Below, piece by piece: positions 54,190 through 63,733 of a stretch of 64,000 nucleotides of DNA. Below the pieces are notes generated by a model that saw nothing but the letters and a program-made list of their open reading frames with translations, made no database searches and had not been told where the DNA came from. Source of the stretch: Panicum virgatum. Taxonomy: Eukaryota > Streptophyta > Magnoliopsida > Poales > Poaceae. The stretch's first letter is position 1. Each line of letters starts with the position of its first letter. The position numbers and the translations under genes are program-made. The stretch spans positions 21,461,924 to 21,525,923 of the forward strand of contig NC_053141.1 in assembly GCF_016808335.1 (NCBI RefSeq), in the 5' to 3' direction.

Positions 54190-55014
54190 TGCCTAAAATT
54201 AGTCGTTAGCGAGCGACAACAGCAGAACAATGAGACGCAGCAACTTCAGGTTCTATCAGCTGCATCCTCTCCACCTCCACCATATACAGAGGAAATTACC
54301 GAACCACCAAAGCCCTCAGATCAAGAGCCTCTCCATGAAGATATGCCAATGTTCATACCAGACCTCTTCACAGAAGAGGAATACTTGGAACTCGGCAATA
54401 TTTCAGGCATGCCGAAGGAGCATAAGTGCGTATGCTCAGGATCTAAGGCGTTCATTCCAAAAGCAACATCACAGATAGAGGGTCTTTCTACGATCATCAG
54501 TAAGGAATTGACAGAGGAAGCAGAGGCCAGCAGTAGTATCATCCAGATCTACCACCTACCCATAATACTCCTCTATTCTATTGGGGACGCCGTACCGCAA
54601 GAAACTTTTTACGATCCGAAGGTCGGGGTGAATGTGATGTCCAAAACCTTGGTGAATCACATTGCACCCGAAGAACCCCTAACCTTCTCTCATAAGCACC
54701 TGAAGTGGATCGACGACCAGATAGTGGAAAGTCATGGAATTCTGCGAGTAGTGACCATGAAATTGAGTGCCAACAAAGTCTTCCTGGACTTCCACATCTT
54801 CGATATCCCGGAAGGTGAAGAGTTTGTCTTGATCGGACGGCCACTAGAACCACTTGTCAACCCAAATGGAGACCGAACAGCCCTCAAGGTTAAGGTTGGC
54901 AAAGATAAGATCCCGGTCAGTCTAGTTCGTTCATGCAACACCATTGCAGAGGCTAGACCAGAGCAAGGCCCATTAGAGGAAGCAGTGAACATCAGTCAGC
55001 AAGAGCAAACTTAG
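54190..55014 (+). pseudogene. Protease region of element H, atypical active site
   Basis: The frame is open from about 54190 to a TAG at 55012-55014. After a Gln/Pro-rich start come MFIPDLFTEEEYLELG and a protease-like fold with FYDPKVGVNVMSKTL in the place where the D-T/S/L-G-A triplet is expected, and later FVLIGRPLEPLVNP, matching the second conserved strand. The Asp is kept, but the following residues are Pro-Lys-Val-Gly. Either this family uses an unusual motif or the copy is inactive. Pol continues downstream after two stops. Confidence 0.65.
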
Positions 55015-55125
55015 CCCATTCCTGAAGAGGATGTCTCACACTTAACCCAAGAATCAGATCCGGCCGGCAAGAGTAAGCTCAGTGAAGAGGAGACACCATA
55101 ACCTCCTCTCCCAAAGCTAAAGCCG

Positions 55126-56037
55126 TTGCCTCCTGGTTTGAAGTACGCATTCCTCCACAACAACAGAGTCACCCCAGTCGTCATCAGCTATAAGCTAACA
55201 GAGAGTGAGACTCGGCGGCTCGTTGCAATCCTGGAGAAATATCAGTCCGTCATCGGGTATTCTCTCCAGGACTTGAAGGGGATCAGCCCCAACTTATGTA
55301 CCCATCGCATCCCTATGGAACCAGAACATCAACGGCGGCTCAATGATGCGATGAGGGAGGTAGTCAAGAAAGAGGTACTAAAACTACTACATGATGGTAT
55401 CATATACCCCGGGCAAGATAGTGAGTGGGTTAGCCCAGTCCAAGTGGTCCTAAAGAAGGGAGGCATGACAGTTGTCCGGAATGAGAGAAATGAGCTCATA
55501 CCTCAGCGTACAGTCACTGCATGGGGAATGTGTATCGATTACCGGGTGCTCAACAAGGCCACCCGGAAAGATCACTTCCCTCTGCCCTTCATCGATGAGA
55601 TGCTTGAACGGTTGGCAAGACACTCATATTTTTGCTACCTCGATGGATACTCTGGTTATCATCAAATTCCTATCCATCCTGATGACCAGAGTAAGACTAC
55701 CTTCACCTGCCCCTATGGAACATTCTCCTACCGGCGAATGTCATTTGGTCTTTGCCATGCACCGGCTTCCTTTCAAAGGTGCATGATGGCGATCTTCTCA
55801 GACCTTATTGAGAACATCATGGAAGTGTTCGTGGATGATTTCTCAGTCTACAGTAAGGATTTCGATCAGTGTCTTGAGAATTTGGACAAAGTTCTCAAGA
55901 GATGCCAAGAAACACAATTAGTCCTTAATTGGGAGAAGTGTCATTTCATGGTCAGAGAAAGGATAGTCCTCGGACATAGAGTATCTGAAAGAGGGATAGA
56001 AGTGGATCGGGCGAAGATCGATGTCATCGAGCAATAG
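55126..56037 (+). pseudogene. Reverse transcriptase of element H
   Basis: The 303-codon frame has RT signatures WGMCIDYRVLNKATRKDHFP, YLDGYSGYHQIPIHP, FGLCHAPASFQ and FVDDFSVYS. The catalytic pair of Asp is present. The preceding sequence (55015-55125) is in the same polyprotein but has TAG (55012) and TAA (about 55099). The frame ends at TAG (56035-56037), and RNase H continues just after it, so only nonsense codons separate these domains. Confidence 0.85.
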
Positions 56038-56073
56038 CCACCCCCGACAAATGTCAAGGGAGTCAGAAGTTTC

Positions 56074-57131
56074 TTGGGTCACACTAGCTTCTACAGGAGA
56101 TTCATCAAGGACTTCTCCCGTATAGCCAGGCCCCTGACAAACTTACTGGCAAAAGATGCCCCATTCAACTTTGACGAGGAATGCCTCGTAGCCTTCTATA
56201 CCCTCAAGAAGGCACTCATATCAGCACCCATCATTCAGCCACCCGATTGGAAACTTCCATTCGAGATCATGTGCGATGCAAGTGACTATGCTGTGGGAGC
56301 AGTGCTGGGTCAGTGCAGAGTTAAGCAGCATTATGCCATATCATATGCCAGTAAGACGCTGACCGGACCCCAGCTGAACTATGCAACAACGGAGAAGGAA
56401 CTTCTGGCAATTGTATTCGCCATGGATAAGTTCAGATCCTACTTGGTCGGTGCAAAAGTGATTGTATACACGAATCATGCAGCACTAAAGTACCTCTTGA
56501 CCAAGAAGGATGCTAAGCCACGACTCATCCATTGGATTCTGCTCCTCCAAGAATTCGACTTGGAAATAAGAGATAAGAAAGGAGCAGATAATCACGTGGC
56601 AGATCATCTCTCGAGAATGCAAATACAAGGGTCGGACCTACCGATCAATGACTATTTGAGAGATAATACTCTTCTAAAGGTTACGACAACCAGTCCATGG
56701 TATACAAATATGGTGAATTTCATGGTGACTGGGTACATACCTACAGGAGAAGATAAGAAGAAATTGACACACCTCAGCCGATTTCACCTATGGGATGACT
56801 CATATCTATTCAAAGTCTGCGCGAATGGTCTACTTCACCTCTGTATCCCGATGTGTGAGACCCGCAAAATTCTTGAGAGTTGTCACTCCTCACCCTATGG
56901 AGAACATTACGAAGCCTTCCATACCATGCAAAAGTTTGGCAAAATGGATTCTTCCGGCCAAACATGTATGGAGACGCAAAGGAATTTGTGCGGTGTTGCC
57001 CAAGATGTCAAAAGCATGGGAATATCAATTCCCGAGACGCAATGCCACCGAAGAGCAATCTTCAAGTGGAGATATTCTACGTATAGGGAGTCGACTTCAT
57101 GGGTCCCTTCCCAATGTTAGAGCTGTGCGAG
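56074..57131 (+). pseudogene. RNase H and integrase N-terminus of element H
   Basis: The RT connection ([21 protein letters not shown]) leads into RNase [15 protein letters not shown], then [19 protein letters not shown], then [10 protein letters not shown]. The last motif has Asn where the Tekay-like copy has Asp (YTDH), so a catalytic acid is lost. The integrase zinc-binding part follows (HSSPYGEH), then a frameshift near 56930-56945, CPRCQKHG in the new frame, and a stop before GVDFMGPFP. Element B cuts it at 57131. The strand-transfer core is absent. Confidence 0.8.
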
Positions 57132-57563
57132 TTTTGACGGTGCTTAAGTGCCATTTTCACCCGTCAACTATACTCAATAATAAAGGAAAACTACATGCCT
57201 TACTCACATATTTGTATCACTAACCTCGCTCCACAGTTGTTTTCGAGTTTTGTACATTTCAAACGAGCAAGAGCGGAATAAGACGAAAACACACAGCAGA
57301 TGCCATACAACTACGTAGAATATCGCATCGGGCGTCACCCACTTACAAAGAGGGCCCATCTGGCAGAGCAAACGGCCGCGCCACGCATAATACATACAAG
57401 AAAAGACATCAGGGCCCACATGTCAGCCTGCTAGAGAAGGATAAGGACGAGAGGTGGCCAGGTGGGGCCGGCCTCCCGTCCAGGTGCATTTCGAGGAGCA
57501 GTCACCCCCAAGTCTCCTGATCACCTTCCATGCGTGCATTTGGTGGGAACCGACCTCCACTAG

Positions 57564-57570
57564 TATAAAT
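57564..57570 (+). promoter_or_regulatory. TATA box, element B LTR
   Basis: TATAAATAGGGCCCC, as in element A. Confidence 0.7.
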
Positions 57571-58042
57571 AGGGCCCCCTCTCACCCCACTCAGCACACA
57601 CACACACACTTCATTCCATTCTCTCCAAGAAGGCTCTCCCCTCTCTTGCTCTCTTAGCTAGGTAGTGGAGCTAGGCTAGTTCTCTTTAGAGAGCAAGTCG
57701 TCCTCGGAGTCGTTGAGCAATCCTCGGCTCCTGGTTTGTATCCGACTTGTCAGACTTCTATTCATAATATAGAGTTTTACCATGGTTGCTTTACTATCTT
57801 GATAGTTTATCAATCCATGCTTATTTTGTTCATAAGTTATGCTATGGTCTTGGTTAGGCCAGATGATCCGGGTACGGAGAGAGGTTCGTTGTGCTTTCGG
57901 GCTTGCTCTAGTGTTTTACTCGTCCATCCGAAGGGTGGGAGACCTGGGGGCACTAGAGTAGTGACTTCATACACGAGCGTGGTGCTCGGGTATGCGGGAT
58001 CCTTCGGATATGACCGTGCTCCATGGTGTGACTGGGGTAGAC

Positions 58043-58069
58043 GGCAGGTGGTGACAGCCCTGTCCGTCC
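58043..58069 (+). promoter_or_regulatory. Conserved LTR core motif, element B
   Basis: Contains TGGTGACAGCCCTGTCCG about 480 bp downstream of the TATA box. Confidence 0.65.
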
Positions 58070-58666
58070 GGCATAACAGCTGTGTTGCTTTTAGTGTACT
58101 CCTCGACGTTCGGGTTCGGTGTAGGAATTCATGCAAAGAGGTAACAGAGCTGGACGTTCTCCAGTGCGGGACCTTCTCCCCGCTATCCCATTTTCCTGGC
58201 ACCTGCAGTCCTAACCATGATCTAACATGACCCCAGCTTTGGATCGAAGCACTAGGACACCTAACCTAGCCTAAGCTCTAGCTGACTTGACGTAGGATAG
58301 AGTAGTCCTTTGTTTATAGTTTCTCTCCTTTATTCCTTCCTCTTGGAGTGTGGATGTGTGCTGTGTCACATTACCCTTGCTTATTCTTTATCTGGACTTA
58401 CCCCTTTTAGAGTATTGCCTATTGCTTGAGGCACAATGTCATGGCTAATGTTGAGTACAATACCTTTGCCGCTGCCGTCCTTTGGGACACAAATAAATGA
58501 CGATACCCTTACTCTCCGGGTGAAATGCTACAACGGTATATTTGTGTGCTTGCGGATCCATCTGTAATCATATTTATTATACCACGAGAGTGGCACCCCT
58601 TGAGTGCAGTTGCTAGGATGGGTTCGGTGCCCTCATTTCTAGTGATTGCACTAAGGACCACCAACA

Positions 58667-58755
58667 GGCATTTCTGGCGTTGTCGCTAAGGATTAACCAT
58701 CCCTAGTGATTGCACTAAGAAACACCAACAAGCATTTCTGGTGCCGTTGCCGGGG
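58667..58755 (+). promoter_or_regulatory. Tandemly duplicated primer-binding site, element B
   Basis: Sites start at 58675 (TGGCGTTGTCGCTAAGG, decayed) and 58739 (TGGTGCCGTTGCCGGGG), again 64 bp apart. The second copy is the better one here. Confidence 0.75.
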
Positions 58756-58777
58756 ACGGCATGTGAACAAAGATATT

Positions 58778-58782
58778 GTGCT
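58778..58782. other. Unoccupied equivalent of the solo-LTR target site
   Basis: GATATTGTGCTGATATTAAC is continuous here. In element A the same site is split at GTGCT by the insertion 3492-32542. Confidence 0.85.
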
Positions 58783-58888
58783 GATATTAACATAGACCTT
58801 GTACTCAGGATATAGTCTTTACTCTTTTAGGCTAATGTCACTTTATATCTTCTTTTATTTTTTATTTCAAAGAAGACAGGGGTAGTGT

Positions 58889-60935
58889 ATGATTGGTTTC
58901 TCCCTGCCGGAAAACTACATAGACAATCCAGAGAGGCTCGTGAGAAGGGCACGACCTCGCGTCGTTCCTCCTCTCGCTATCCTCCCGGCACAGGAACCCA
59001 TTCAGGAAGCACCACTTTTTCTTGAGGCTATGGCTGAAAAGACTCTCCGCGAGTTCTCCGTCCCCTCCACCGACAATGTGGCCACTGGCCCCAACATCAA
59101 TGTCGGGGACGTGAACTTCGAGCTCAAATCAAGCCTCATCAACATGGTGTAGGCTAGCCCATTCTGTGGCAAGCCGAATGAGGACGCAGATGCACATTTG
59201 CATAACTTTCTGGAGCTCTGCGACACCGTAGTCATACGGGGTGTCGCCGCCGACGTTGTCAAGCTTCGTCTGTTTCCCTTTTCCCTGCTGGGGAAGGCGA
59301 AATAGTGGTTTTACTAGGAAAAAGACATCGACACCAGGGCCAAATGCTCCATGGCGTTCCTCGCAAAATTCTTCCCGCTGGGTAAAACAAATGCTCTGCG
59401 CGGGAGAATATCAAGTTTCCAGCAGACAGGGATGGAATCCATCCCAGAAGCTTGGGAAAGGCTGCAGGAATACATCCTGGCCTGTCCTCATCACGGCATG
59501 GACGAGTGGCTCATCCTACAAAGCTTCTACAACGGGCTCACAATGACATCTCGAGCCAATATTGATGCTGCTGCTGGAGGAGCCTTCCTCGACCTGACTA
59601 TCGCCAAAGCCAAAAGAATTGGTCGAGAAGATGGTCTCCAATCAGGGGTGGAGCGATGAACGACTCCAGCCCCGTACAAAAGGCATGCATACCGTCAAGG
59701 AGACGGATATGATTGCCGCGAAGCTGGGCCTCCTAATCAAGAAGATGGAGGAAGGGAGCAAGCAACCGATCCATGCTCCTGTTTACAACATGGGTTCGCA
59801 CTACACGTGCGAAGTCTGTGGCAATGATGGACATTCGGGGAACGATTGCCCCGAAACCCGTGAAGACTATGCCTACCTTAACAAAAACAACAACAACGGG
59901 TACCGTCCACCAGAAGGAGGCCAGGGGTGGAACCAGCCACGTCCACCTTTTCAGGGAGGTAATAATTATAATCTTTCTTTTCATTCGAATTTCAATTCAA
60001 ACCAACCTCCCTTAAGAGAACTTGTTCTAGGCCAAGTTAAAATCAACGAAAATATAAATAAAAAGCTTTTGGCCAATGATAAATCCCTGGAAAGTTTAAA
60101 TTTCAAGCTTGAAACTTTGTCTTCAACTCTTAAAAACCAGTTAAGTTTCAATAAAATGATCGAAACCCAGCTTGCACAAATTGCTGCTTCGTTACCTGCT
60201 GTTGAGAGCGGGAAGATCTCGGGGCAACTCGAGTCTCCCGTTGAAAATGTCAGCATGGTGTCTACCGGACGGGGTAACTCGTCCCGAAGGCCACCACGCA
60301 ATAACCATGCAGGTAGGTACTATCCCCCAAGGAATGACATTTGGGATGGCATGGTGGCAGCTGTGCAAGAGGATCCAGGGGTCCCCATGATCAGCTGCTC
60401 GATCTACATCAAACACTTCGAGCGATGCCTTTGCGATCTGGGGGCAAGCATAAATATAATGCCCAAGGTAATATATGAAGAGCTTGATTATCCTGCTCTT
60501 TCCCCAATAACCATGCTCGTACAACTTGCAGATTCAACCATTCAGTACCCCGAAGGGATAGCCGAACAAGTTTTTGTATGAGTACGAGACTCCTTCATCC
60601 TTGCCGACTTTGTGGTAATGGATATGGAGGGCGACCTCGGAGTCGACCTCGTTCTTGGGCTACCTTTTCTAAGGTTCGCCAAGGCAAGGATCGATGTCGG
60701 AAAGGGAGAGATCCATTTCCATGTCGGACGGGAGGACATGTTTTTCAGGTTTAAGAAGAGGGAAGAGCAGCGCTTCATGATCCAATAAGACAGTGAAGGG
60801 CAAGCACTCTGGGGTGCACCAGAACCCCAGCCAGAACAATGACCCTCCGCACCTAAAAGAAAGAAGAAGGAAAAGAAGGTGTGGCGGAAGGTCGAGAGTT
60901 TGGCCTTGTCTAGTTCTCCAAGACAAGCCGACAAA
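58889..60935 (+). pseudogene. Gag-protease of element B
   Basis: Same domain order as 32654-34681: N-terminus GFSLPENY, capsid, zinc knuckle CEVCGNDGHSGNDC (about 59810), and protease with CDLGASINIMP (about 60430). Damage: TAG at 59150-59152, stops near 59305 and 59317, an extra A near 59613, a TGA at 60579-60581 and a TAA near 60786. Several stops are C-to-T versions of Gln or Arg codons that are intact in element A, and others are intact here but broken in A, so the two copies decayed independently. Confidence 0.82.
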
Positions 60936-61052
60936 TGGTAAGAACGATGGAGAAAAGTCGTGCACATCGGACTTTAAAAAACGCGCCCTTGCCAAAGGTA
61001 AATTGATATTTATCTCATATTTGCTTTTCCGCCTTTTCAAATTTTCTCGCAA

Positions 61053-61583
61053 AAGACGGTCAATGCCATGGGGAAGGGATGGCGGAGCAAACTACCCGAG
61101 GCACTATGGGCCTATCGGACAGCTTTCAAAACTCCGATAGGGATGACACCGTACCAACTTGTCTATGGCAAGACTTGCCATCTTCCAGTTGAACTCGAGT
61201 ACAAGTCCCACTAGGCGATCAAGAGGTGGAATATGGATCTCCAGTCAGTCGGGATCAAACAACAAATCCAACTAGCTGAACTGGATGAATGGAGGGAGAA
61301 GGCATACCACAGCTCCAAGCTCTACAAGGAGTGGACGAAAAGATGGCACGATAAGCGAATCAAGATCAAGCACTTCAAAACGGGAGATAAGGTACTCCTC
61401 TTCAACTCCCGCATTTGTTTGTTTGGTCATGGTAAGCTTAGAAGTAAGTGGGAAGGCCCATTCTTAGTGCTTAACGCCGCCGACCATGGCGCTATAATCC
61501 TTCAGGACGATGACGGGAATATTTTCAAGGCCAATGGCCAAAGATTGAAAATATTCCTCGAGCCTGAAATATCGAAACTCTAA
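61053..61583 (+). pseudogene. Integrase C-terminal part of element B, fused to the gag-protease tail
   Basis: From AAGACGGTCAATGCC the frame reads as integrase ([29 protein letters not shown]), with TAG at 61212-61214, then VLLFNSRICLFGHGKLRSKWEGPFLV and a terminal LEPEISKL. The left neighbour is the noncoding tail of gag-protease (to AAATTTTCT at about 61047), so RT, RNase H and the integrase core are deleted. No chromodomain is present, as expected for Athila. Confidence 0.8.
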
Positions 61584-61765
61584 GAGGTAGATGTCTACGA
61601 GTTATCCGAGTTAGAGCACACATCTACGGTCGTCGCTGTACCTTAAACGTGTTGTATCCTAGGTTAGGTGTCTCTTCTCTTCTCCCCCATGCTTTTCTTT
61701 CCTTTTGTGGACCAAAGCACCCAAATGCCTGAAAATAGAAAGACCAAGGAGGAACATTAAGGTGG

Positions 61766-61796
61766 GGCCGGCTGGCCTAAGGGAGGCCAGCCGGCC
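61766..61796. repeat. Perfect 13-bp GC hairpin
   Basis: GGCCGGCTGGCCT and AGGCCAGCCGGCC are exact inverted arms around a 5-base loop. Confidence 0.85.
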
Positions 61797-62158
61797 TGGC
61801 TCCGAGCCCGTTAGCCCTCATCCTTTCGTGCAACGTTCCAATCGTTGTAAACGATCATCTCCTGGGTGTTCGGATCGAGTGGAGATGATTTAAACCAAGA
61901 TGCTCCCCCTTCCTCCTCATTCCAAAACTCTCCACGAGATCTCTCTTCGTCCACCGACTTCTCCATCGAGATCACACCCATGGACTCACAAACCTCTCCA
62001 AAAACTCCCAAATCCGTGTCCATGGAGACTTCCACTCCAAAAGCGCCCTCAAAGTCCAGCCATTCGCGAGAGTCATCCAGCAGCATCAGGATCCTTGGAT
62101 CCCTGGAGATCACCATCCTCCCTCTGTCGCCGCCTGCCGGACAGGGGGGCCAGCCCCA

Positions 62159-62190
62159 GGCCGGCCAGCCTAGAGGAGGCCGGCCGGCCT
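62159..62190. repeat. GC palindrome pair
   Basis: GGCCGGCCAGCCT and AGGCCGGCCGGCCT arms, one mismatch. Confidence 0.75.
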
Positions 62191-62693
62191 CACCTCGAGG
62201 CCGGGCATCTCCCGGTTCGGCAGAGAGCGCTGCCCACGGGCTAGGAGCAGGGGCCTATTGGTGTTTCCTATGCTCAATAGAATATAGATTCCACAAGTGC
62301 ACAGAATCACCGCTGCAACACTTCACCTTGGAGTATTCTAGGGCATCGTAATTTTCCTCAGGGAAGCACTATGGTAAAGAGTATCGAAGAATCGAATGAC
62401 AAACTTTACTAGAGATATCAACTAACTAACTTAGTGGGGGTAAGCCTAATATGATAGATAAGATAATGGCCATGATGACCGTCTAACACAGGAGACTCTA
62501 ATCCTTAGAGAGGCAAGCGGCTGGGAGGACAACGAGTGAGAAAGACTCCTAAAACACTTCTAAACTAGTTATTGGGAACCTAGAGCTTACTTCGGCGGCC
62601 TCAGGGAAGGACTCATACTGGGGTGAGAAGGGAGTCCAACGGCATTCGGTACTACTGCTATGAGAACACCCGAACGTGGTGGACTACAAGGGA

Positions 62694-62719
62694 CGGACAG
62701 GGCTGTCACCACCTGCCGC
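62694..62719 (-). promoter_or_regulatory. Conserved LTR core motif, last reverse LTR
   Basis: On the minus strand, GGCAGGTGGTGACAGCCC then TGTCCGTCC. CCACGTTCGGG lies downstream. Confidence 0.65.
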
Positions 62720-63195
62720 CTACCACAATGGTACCGTAGGGTGGAACACACTTTCTACCTAACACTAAGATCGGACACCACATTCGTACTCGGTGTAAGG
62801 ATTTCTCTTGACGCGTTCAAGAGAAATCCCCCTCAACCTAGGGACCTAACTTGAGTTCCCTAGCCCAGGCGAGAAAACCCGTAAGGTAAGATCCCGATAA
62901 ACAAGAAAGATACAAAGACTAAGCTAAAGGAATTACTTCCGCACACAAGTAAGATAACTGGAGAAGATAAATAAGTGCGGAAAGTAAAGCTCACTCAAAA
63001 AGATAAAGAATATAACTATATTGATAAATGTCAAAGGAAATGATACAAGAGCTTATACCGACTTCTGATGACGATTCCGGAATCCCGAGACAAGCTCGAC
63101 TTGACTCTAACTCCCAACTACCTAACGTACTCTAGAAAGGAAAAGTGAGAAAAGAACTCCTTTTGGTGTGTGTTGAGAGTGAGGGTGTTGCTCTC

Positions 63196-63203
63196 TATTT
63201 ATA
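63196..63203 (-). promoter_or_regulatory. TATA box of last reverse LTR
   Basis: TATAAATA on the minus strand, with CT-rich sequence on its transcript side. Confidence 0.6.
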
Positions 63204-63303
63204 GATGCTAGAGGTCGGTGTTTGGCCGAGGCATCGGGGGTACACAAGAGGGTCGGTTGACGTAGCTTCCACGCGAAGATGAGCTCAAGACGCTGCAAAG
63301 TGG

Positions 63304-63334
63304 GGCCGGCCGGCCTCCCTTAGGCCAGCCAGCC
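63304..63334. repeat. GC palindrome pair
   Basis: GGCCGGCCGGCCT and AGGCCAGCCAGCC, two mismatches, about 100 bp upstream of the TATA box. Confidence 0.7.
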
Positions 63335-63430
63335 TGTGATTTCCTCCGTTTGCGCCGACCTTCTCGTGGATGCTCCTGATGTCCTCCTGGTGTCGGTGTA
63401 GGTTGCGTTGGATCAACGCTGAAAGTTGCA

Positions 63431-63462
63431 GGCCGGCCGGCCTCCCCTAGGCCAGCCGGCCT
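63431..63462. repeat. GC palindrome pair
   Basis: GGCCGGCCGGCCT and AGGCCAGCCGGCCT, one mismatch. Confidence 0.7.
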
Positions 63463-63701
63463 GGAGTTGGCACGTCTCGGCCCTCTGTTTCACAGGCTTG
63501 CTGATCAACATGTGTATGAAGTCCATGGTGGTGCTCCGGTCCAAAAGATCTCGGCAAGTGCTGAAAATGGGTCCATTAATCCATATGTTAGGCCTTTCGG
63601 TCATAACTTTTGTATTTGCTTATATATCCAGTTCATAGGGGTCCATTGGAGGGTCCCTAGTGGTCTTGTGGCAAGGCGAGATGTGTTCTGCAAAGGTGCC
63701 G

Positions 63702-63733
63702 GGCCGGCCGGCCTAGGTGAGGCCGGCCGGCCT
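63702..63733. repeat. GC palindrome pair, perfect arms
   Basis: GGCCGGCCGGCCT and AGGCCGGCCGGCCT around AGGTG. Confidence 0.75.

Larger units (their letters stand above)
50522..57131 (+). mobile_element. Athila-like element H, 3' end removed
   Basis: 5' LTR, tRNA-Asp primer site, gag, protease, RT, RNase H and the start of integrase follow in order. A reverse LTR is inserted between gag and protease. It is truncated at 57131 by the element B LTR, within the integrase core just after GVDFMGPFP. No 3' LTR is in the window. Confidence 0.8.
57132..58666 (+). repeat. 5' LTR of element B
   Basis: It starts TTTTGACGGTGC (G-to-T at base 2 compared with TG starts), ends ACCACCAACA, 1,535 bp. The GC block is shortened by a deletion (57465-57480). 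TATA is at 57564-57570 and the core motif at 58043-58069. Confidence 0.85.
57132..62258 (+). mobile_element. Athila-like element B, internally deleted
   Basis: It has a 5' LTR, duplicated primer sites, gag-protease, a fused integrase C-terminus, and a spacer with GC palindromes. It is a close relative of element A in LTR, leader and gag. The reverse LTR at 62259 ends it in this window. No 3' LTR is seen. Confidence 0.78.
61584..62258. other. Spacer of element B with GC palindromes
   Basis: No gene is confirmed. An open Ser/Pro/Thr-rich frame (about 61866-62250) could be the start of an env-position ORF, but it lacks the conserved core seen at 35728-36500. GC palindrome pairs are at 61766-61796 and 62159-62190. 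Confidence 0.45.
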
